Shown here: piece after piece, positions 7,584-11,605 of the stretch
Layout of the letters: each line of letters starts with the position of its first letter
Position numbering within the stretch: position 1 is the first letter of the stretch
Assembly: GCA_044220725.1 (NCBI GenBank)
Contig: JBGAQN010000083.1
Location: forward strand, 1 to 11,605
Source of the DNA: Phosphoribacter sp044220725
Lineage (GTDB): Bacteria > Actinomycetota > Actinomycetes > Actinomycetales > Dermatophilaceae
Direction of reading: 5' to 3'
Length of the DNA stretch: 11,605 nucleotides
Translations under genes and position numbers: made by a program
Notes under the pieces: model-generated
Seen by the model: only the letters and a program-made list of their open reading frames with translations
Databases searched by the model: none
Told to the model about the DNA's origin: nothing

Positions 7584-9338
7584 CTACGGCAGCGGCGGGT
7601 AACCCTGACCGAGGAGCACCACCCCGCCTGGCCCGACGAGCAACACCGCGCCCAAGGGGTCTTGCAGGAACCCGCCGACGATCGGGCCACCTCCGGGCGT
7701 CGGGTCGACGCATGGCATCGGCGGGGCGCCCGGGGGAGCGGGGAAGCAGACCGTGTCGTCCTCGCCCGCGACCACGTCCGGCTCGTCAGGGCAGCCGCCG
7801 TAGGCAATCGTCGGGTCGCAATCGCCGCGAATCTCCGGCGACCCTTCGACCACCGTCGTGCACGGATCCGCACCCGGCATCGGGTGGCCAACGAGCAAAC
7901 CGCAGGCCTCGTCGCGGGCCCGGACGAGCTCTTCCGTTGAGACAGTGGGCAATCCGCACACCGTCGAGTCGCCGTCGACGAGCGCGACAGTCATGTCGAT
8001 CCGACAGCCCTGCAGCATCCGGGCCAATTCCTGGCAGGAGAAGCTCTTCCAGCCGCCCTGCTCGCACTCCCACACCTGTCGGCGGATCTTCTCGCAGGTG
8101 CTCTCCGCGGACTGGCCCGCCGGAGTGGTGGTCGTCCCCGTGCCGGCCCCCGTGCTGCCGGTCGGCGCGGGCGTGGAGCCGGGCGAGCCTGCGGCACCGG
8201 CCTTCTTCTGGGCCTCCTCGCGTGCCTTGGCCGCCTCCTCGGCCTTCTTCTTCGCCTCCGCGTCGGCCTTCTTGGCCGCGTCGTATGCCGCCGCGACCTC
8301 GGCCCGGGTCTTGGCCGCCGCAGCCTGCTCGGCCGCCTTCTTGGCGGCAGCGGCCGCCTTCGCCGCCGCATCCGCCGCCGCTCGCGCCTGGTCCGCCGCT
8401 GCCTGCGCGCCTGGGCTCCCAGAGGCCGAGGCGGCCTGCTGAGCGGCCTGTGCGTTTGCTTCGGCAGCGAGCGCGAAGTGATCGGCGTCCTTGGCCAAGC
8501 TCTCGGCGGCGTCCCGGTATCGGCCTTCGGTGAGGTTCCCGAGGACGTTGGCCGCGGTGGTGCCCCAGGCGACGACTCCGACCGAGCCGGCACCGGCCGC
8601 GAGGCCGCTCCCAGCCACCGTCGGGGCGGCGCCAGCCCCCTTGGCGGTCCCGTAGATCACGGCGACGCCCGTCAACCACGACCCGATGAGACCCGTGGCG
8701 ATGTCGCCATCGGACACGCGCGGTTCCTTCGGTGCCTCCTGGGCGTAGGGGTTCGCCCCACCTTGGGCGCTGCACGAGATCGACTCGGCGGACGGCATAC
8801 CGGACGACGTGCCCAGCAGACCGGGGAGTATGCCGCCCTCCCCGCGGTCTCCGCCGCCTCCCCCGCCCCCGCCAGGGACGACGGGCTGGTCGCACGCCTT
8901 GCGCGCATCGTCAACGGTGGGCAGGCGACCGCCGGGTGTGGTCATGCCTACCGAGCCGTCGTGGCACAGGATCGCACCGAGCTGGTGCTCCCGCGCGGCA
9001 TCGAGGGCGAGCCCGGTGCGGGCCAGGAAGGCGTCGATGATTGCCTGCTCGATCGGGTTGGTGGGCTGCGATTCGGCAGCCAGCCAACAGATGATCCGGC
9101 CGTCGAGGGTCAGCACCCCGGCCTCGCTCTTGACCGTCTCCTCCTCGGCCTTGACCTCCTCGTCGGTGTAGGCGCAGATCACTGGCCGCCAGGTCCGTTC
9201 GTCGTTAGCGCCCCCCAGGTCTCCCGTGCTCAGCGAGGGGCCGCCGGCGTGCGCCGGGGCGCTGGCGATGAGGCTGGTGATGAGGGCGAGCAGCAGAACG
9301 AGGCCGAGCCGGGAGGCTCGCGAGGCAGTGCGTGACAT
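7584..9338 (-). CDS. Secreted Cys-rich protein with a long Ala/Lys/Glu helical segment, unknown function
   Basis: I do not recognise this 584-residue protein. A Sec signal peptide (residues 1-31, cleavage after AHA) is followed by an N-terminal domain with five cysteines (55, 84, 125, 149, 189). A run of eight glycines (156-163) comes next, then hydrophobic Gly/Ala-rich stretches (213-230 and 235-268) that could be membrane-associated. Residues about 272-380 are an Ala/Lys/Glu/Gln-rich helix reminiscent of TolA, and 381-410 are a Pro/Thr/Gly/Ser linker. The C-terminal domain has eleven cysteines; four at 415, 425, 435 and 445 are exactly ten residues apart. A Gly/Val/Leu-rich tail ends the protein. 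Sixteen cysteines suggest disulfides outside the membrane. ATG 9338 is preferred over an in-frame ATG at 9368 because AGAAGG lies eight to nine bases upstream and the signal peptide begins there. Confidence 0.8.
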   Translation of the reverse strand: MSRTASRASRLGLVLLLALITSLIASAPAHAGGPSLSTGDLGGANDERTWRPVICAYTDEEVKAEEETVKSEAGVLTLDGRIICWLAAESQPTNPIEQAIIDAFLARTGLALDAAREHQLGAILCHDGSVGMTTPGGRLPTVDDARKACDQPVVPGGGGGGGGDRGEGGILPGLLGTSSGMPSAESISCSAQGGANPYAQEAPKEPRVSDGDIATGLIGSWLTGVAVIYGTAKGAGAAPTVAGSGLAAGAGSVGVVAWGTTAANVLGNLTEGRYRDAAESLAKDADHFALAAEANAQAAQQAASASGSPGAQAAADQARAAADAAAKAAAAAKKAAEQAAAAKTRAEVAAAYDAAKKADAEAKKKAEEAAKAREEAQKKAGAAGSPGSTPAPTGSTGAGTGTTTTPAGQSAESTCEKIRRQVWECEQGGWKSFSCQELARMLQGCRIDMTVALVDGDSTVCGLPTVSTEELVRARDEACGLLVGHPMPGADPCTTVVEGSPEIRGDCDPTIAYGGCPDEPDVVAGEDDTVCFPAPPGAPPMPCVDPTPGGGPIVGGFLQDPLGAVLLVGPGGVVLLGQGYPPLP

Positions 9339-9363
9339 CGGGGCGCCTTCTCTCGATGGTCGG

Positions 9364-9384
9364 GTCACCCCAAGGAGTCACCCC
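9364..9384. repeat. GTCACCCC direct repeat upstream of the secreted-protein gene
   Basis: GTCACCCC occurs at 9364-9371 and 9377-9384, 13 bases apart, 26-46 bases upstream of ATG 9338. It could be a regulator site, but the copies are short. Confidence 0.3.
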
Positions 9385-9408
9385 TCCTCGCCCAGATACC
9401 CGGGGGTT

Positions 9409-9435
9409 GGGGGCGCTCCGCCCGACCTCGCCCCC
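9409..9435 (-). terminator. GC-rich hairpin downstream of the alpha/beta hydrolase gene
   Basis: GGGGGCG (9409-9415) pairs perfectly with CGCCCCC (9429-9435) around a 13-base loop. It lies about 95 bases past the hydrolase stop and upstream of the secreted-protein gene, so it could separate the two transcripts. No T run follows. Confidence 0.35.
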
Positions 9436-9529
9436 GCAGCGGCCGAGACGGACGACGCGCTGCGCGGATGGGTCGCGCACGGCGTTGCCTTCGCGCGCTC
9501 CCTCCCGCCGAAGTAGCTCTCCCGCAAGC

Positions 9530-10387
9530 CTATTCGCGTGCCGACAGGTCCCGACCGAGGAAGCTCGCGACCAGCCGACAGAACGCCTCGTGGTGCTCGA
9601 TCTGGGTCCAGTGACCGCACCGCCCGAAGACGTGCAGCTGGCTGTCGTCGATCCACCGGTGCAACGTCGTGGAGGTCGTCAGCGGGATGACCTTGTCGTC
9701 CCGTCCGTGGATGATCAAGGTGGGATGCGGTATGCCGCGCACGCTCGCCTCCGGGTGCGCCATCGCGTCGACCCACCGCTGGCGGGGCGCTGGGAACATC
9801 CGCGCGAAGGCCTCCTGAACGCCAGGGCGGGTGGACGCGGCATACCGGAGCGCGACCAACTCCTCGGTGACCAAGGCGGGGTCGTAGGCGAAGGTGTCCC
9901 GCATGAGCGAACGCATCGTGTCGACCGACGGCTCGTACCCCCACACGGCGTCGAGCCCCGCAGTGATCTCGAACGGCACGCCGACACTGCCCATGAGGAC
10001 CAGCCGCTGCACGCGTTCGGGGTGGGCGATCGCCAGCGCGAGCGCCATCGAGCCGCCGAACGAGTTGCCCACGACATGGACCCGCTCGAACCCGACCGCG
10101 TCGAGGAAGCCGACGATCTGGTCGAGCCACACCGCCCGGGTGTAGTCGATCCCCGCCGGCGCCTGGGTGAACCCGAACCCCACGAGATCCGGGGCGAGCA
10201 CCCGGTAGCGCGTCGAGAGGGTCCCCATCGTCAGTCGCCAGTTGGCGAACGCGCTGACGCCCGGCCCCGACCCGTGCAGCAGCAGCACCGGCTCGCCCGG
10301 TCCTTCACCGACGTCGTGGTAGTTCGTGACGATGCCGCCGCCCGTCTCGATCGAGCGCCCGATCTCGGGGTTCTGCGCGCCAGTCAC
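9530..10387 (-). CDS. Alpha/beta hydrolase, meta-cleavage product hydrolase-like
   Basis: The 285-residue cytoplasmic enzyme resembles the XylF/DmpD/TodF group, which cleaves carbon-carbon bonds in ring-fission products of catechols. Evidence is the oxyanion motif LLHGSGPG (36-43), the nucleophile elbow GNSFGG (Ser109) followed by MALALAIAHPERVQRLVLMGSVG, the acid in HGRDDKVIP (Asp231) and the base in GRCGHW (His259). The full catalytic triad is present and length is normal. No ring-cleavage dioxygenase, hydratase or aldolase lies beside it, so the substrate may differ from the classical one and general esterase activity is possible. The start is GTG at 10387, with a GGGAGG ribosome site about eight bases upstream. 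The gene is probably transcribed separately from its neighbours. Confidence 0.85.
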   Translation of the reverse strand: MTGAQNPEIGRSIETGGGIVTNYHDVGEGPGEPVLLLHGSGPGVSAFANWRLTMGTLSTRYRVLAPDLVGFGFTQAPAGIDYTRAVWLDQIVGFLDAVGFERVHVVGNSFGGSMALALAIAHPERVQRLVLMGSVGVPFEITAGLDAVWGYEPSVDTMRSLMRDTFAYDPALVTEELVALRYAASTRPGVQEAFARMFPAPRQRWVDAMAHPEASVRGIPHPTLIIHGRDDKVIPLTTSTTLHRWIDDSQLHVFGRCGHWTQIEHHEAFCRLVASFLGRDLSARE

Positions 10388-10467
10388 CGTTGCCGCCTCC
10401 CAGCTCCTGCCTCGGGTATGCCGTCCGCGCGCAGCCTAGGCGCCGCTCCCCACACGCATCCCGTATG

Positions 10468-10528
10468 CCGTCCCGCCCAGTGGGCCGGGCGACCCCGGGC
10501 CGGGGACCGGACCGGACGCGCGGGACGG
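10468..10528 (-). repeat. Inverted repeat in the gap between the DUF1801 and hydrolase genes
   Basis: CCGTCCCGC (10468-10476) and GCGGGACGG (10520-10528) are exact complements 43 bases apart, with further GC-rich self-complementarity between them. It follows the DUF1801 gene on the minus strand and may act as a terminator. The rest of the 160-base gap holds two CGGCATAC octamers 47 bases apart. Confidence 0.3.
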
Positions 10529-10547
10529 GTGGGACGGACTCGCGAGG

Positions 10548-10847
10548 TCAGGCAGTGTGGTGGTTGGTGGCCCAGCCGCGAGCGATGAGCTCGCGCAAGG
10601 TGGCCCGGTCCAGATCCGAGAGCCGCTTGACGTAGAGACAGCCCTTGCCGGTCGTGTGCTTCCCGAGCCGCTGCAGCAGGTCGTCGTTGGACCCGTAGTA
10701 GGTGAGCCCATAGAGGGTGAGGGCGCTGGACCGGGCGGCCAGCCCGACCGCGAGCGCCTCTCGGACCTTGCCGTCGGCGGCGGCATACCGCTGGGTGCCG
10801 AAGCCGACGGTGGGCTGGGTCTTACGGTCGCGCACGGGATCGGCCAC
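10548..10847 (-). CDS. Short DUF1801-domain protein
   Basis: The 99-residue protein matches the C-terminal two thirds of DUF1801: VGFGTQRYA (14-22), AVGLAARSSALTLYGL (33-48), LLQRLGKHTTGKGCLYVKRLSDLD (57-80) and LRELIARGW. The fold is frataxin-like and the function is not established. Typical family members are about 130-150 residues, and the N-terminal helical part is absent: the frame is closed by TAG six codons above the GTG used here. So the gene is either a naturally short version or 5'-truncated. No ribosome site at proper spacing precedes the start, but CACAAT lies six bases upstream, suggesting a leaderless start. Three palindromes sit immediately upstream. Confidence 0.75.
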   Translation of the reverse strand: MADPVRDRKTQPTVGFGTQRYAAADGKVREALAVGLAARSSALTLYGLTYYGSNDDLLQRLGKHTTGKGCLYVKRLSDLDRATLRELIARGWATNHHTA

Positions 10848-10853
10848 CGCTCC

Positions 10854-10859
10854 ATTGTG
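10854..10859 (-). promoter_or_regulatory. Weak leaderless -10-like element of the DUF1801 gene
   Basis: On the minus strand CACAAT is six bases before GTG 10847. The nearest palindrome (10874-10891) would cover the -35 region. The match to consensus is weak. Confidence 0.25.
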
Positions 10860-10870
10860 GGCTGCCTAGC

Positions 10871-10973
10871 CCTGGAAACTCATGGGTTTCCCACTTCTCG
10901 ACGGGATCCCAGCGAGGATCGGGAAACTCATGAGTTTCCGGGGCCGGGAGCGGGAAACCCATGAGTTTCCAGG
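10871..10973. repeat. Three copies of an 18-bp palindrome, GGAAACYCATGRGTTTCC
   Basis: Copies lie at 10874-10891, 10922-10939 and 10953-10970. The middle one, GGAAACTCATGAGTTTCC, is a perfect palindrome. The outer two each have one mismatched pair and are exact reverse complements of each other over 22 bases (10871-10892 and 10952-10973), so the whole block is a large inverted repeat that could fold with the middle copy in its loop. The block fills most of the gap between the DUF1801 start and the serine hydrolase stop. It could be a repetitive extragenic palindrome cluster or a triple operator for a dimeric regulator. Confidence 0.85.
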
Positions 10974-11024
10974 ATCCGCCCAGGGCCAGCGCAGGGGCCC
11001 CCGGTGGTGACGTCGGACGTCGAC

Positions 11025-11605
11025 TCAGGAGCGCGGCATACCGGCGAGCGCGGCGACCAACTCGACGACCCGCAGCTTCTCGGGGGTCTTGATCGACGGG
11101 CTGAACCCCAACCGCACGACGACGAGATCGGCGGACGGGACGACGTACACCCGTTGTCCGTCGTGGCCGTTGGCGGAGTAGGCGTCGGCCGGCAGGGAAG
11201 GCTGGGCGAGCGTGCCGTCGGCGAGCCGGTTGGCCCACCACCCGGCGGCATACCCGGGGTCCTCAGTCGTCGCGACGGCGTCAGATCGGGTGGTGGCAGC
11301 CATCCAGCCCTCGGGGAGCAGCCGCTGTCCGGCCCAGACGCCGTCCTGTAGGGCGAACTGGCCGATCGCCGCCCAGTCGCGCGGCGTGGCCCAGAGATAT
11401 GAACTGCACACCGGCGTCCCCGACGTGTCCGGTTCCCACACCGCCGACGACAGCCCGAGCGGTGCGAAGAGCTCGCTGCGCGGCAGGTCGACGCCGACCC
11501 CGGTGCGGTCGCGCAACACCGAACAGAGCAGGTTGGTCGACCCACTCGAATACTGCTGATAGGTGCCGGGGGTGTGCGCGAGCGGCCGGCTGGCGACGAA
11601 CTTCG
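11025..11605 (-). CDS. Serine hydrolase, beta-lactamase / NylB-like family, C-terminal part
   Basis: The last 192 codons are present; the gene begins beyond the right edge, so the SxxK nucleophile motif is not visible. The fragment contains TYQQYSSGSTNLLCSVLRDR, the Tyr-containing second motif of the class C beta-lactamase/esterase/6-aminohexanoate-dimer hydrolase fold. It also has YLWATPRDWAAIGQFAL and LLPEGWM, which are common in this group. NGHDGQRVYVVPSADLVVVRLG supplies the HxG counterpart of the KTG motif. Such enzymes act as esterases or amidases, often exported, and only a minority destroy beta-lactams. The substrate and presence of a signal peptide cannot be judged. The stop is TGA at 11027-11025, followed by the palindrome cluster. 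Confidence 0.88.
   Translation of the reverse strand, partial: KFVASRPLAHTPGTYQQYSSGSTNLLCSVLRDRTGVGVDLPRSELFAPLGLSSAVWEPDTSGTPVCSSYLWATPRDWAAIGQFALQDGVWAGQRLLPEGWMAATTRSDAVATTEDPGYAAGWWANRLADGTLAQPSLPADAYSANGHDGQRVYVVPSADLVVVRLGFSPSIKTPEKLRVVELVAALAGMPRS

Noticed and set aside
7786..8895. Alternative minus-strand frame of 369 codons within the secreted-protein gene
   Set aside because: Arg/Gly-rich shadow with no signal peptide or motifs; the adjacent frame has a signal peptide, a ribosome site and a regular Cys pattern.
9339..9368. Upstream ATG at 9368 for the secreted protein
   Set aside because: The ribosome site AGAAGG fits ATG 9338, and the signal peptide begins naturally there.
9332..10588. 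Plus-strand open frame of 418 codons opposite the hydrolase gene
   Set aside because: Its composition is low-complexity Arg/Pro/Asp and it overlaps a well-defined hydrolase with a full catalytic triad on the other strand.
10871..10973. CRISPR-like array
   Set aside because: The three repeats are palindromic, unevenly spaced (48 and 31 bases between centres) and partly inverted relative to each other, and there are no cas genes.

Overview
The window is high-GC, densely coded bacterial DNA. Strong G/C bias at third codon positions, GTG starts, AGGAGG-type ribosome sites beside leaderless-looking starts, and a Tat-type signal peptide all point to an actinobacterium. A Micrococcales lineage such as the Intrasporangiaceae or Dermatophilaceae is a guess from overall style. 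No rRNA, tRNA, CRISPR array, transposase or integrase is visible.

Layout, left to right. Positions 1-491 (minus) hold the start of an M20-family N-carbamoyl amino acid or allantoate amidohydrolase cut by the window edge. Positions 492-2193 look like an inserted segment. Two identical 18-bp direct repeats (520-537 and 2178-2195) flank a ribosome site with a 16-codon orphan reading frame, a perfect 29-bp palindrome lying across a promoter, and a 473-residue AlbA_2/Schlafen-type ATPase with a C-terminal winged helix. The second repeat is the promoter and start of a MmcQ/YjbR-like gene (2194-2586). That gene runs into an alpha/alpha-toroid (prenyltransferase/squalene-oxidase-repeat) protein (2593-3579), followed by an exported flavin amine oxidase (3607-5076).

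From 5134 to the right edge every gene is on the minus strand: a UvrA-like tandem ABC ATPase without the UvrB-binding domain (5134-7506), a large secreted Cys-rich protein with an Ala/Lys/Glu helix (7584-9338), a meta-cleavage-product-hydrolase-like alpha/beta hydrolase (9530-10387), a short DUF1801 protein (10548-10847) preceded by three copies of an 18-bp palindrome, and the C-terminal part of a serine hydrolase of the beta-lactamase/NylB type (11025 to the edge).

These genes do not form one pathway. Most look like ordinary chromosomal enzymes. The most interesting features are non-coding: an octamer, CGGCATAC/GTATGCCG, found 26 times on both strands and in several reading frames; the palindromic operator of the ATPase gene; the 18-bp repeats that could mark the edges of an insertion; and the cluster of GGAAACYCATGRGTTTCC palindromes. 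Several genes also show a -10-like hexamer six or seven bases before the start codon, as expected for leaderless mRNAs.
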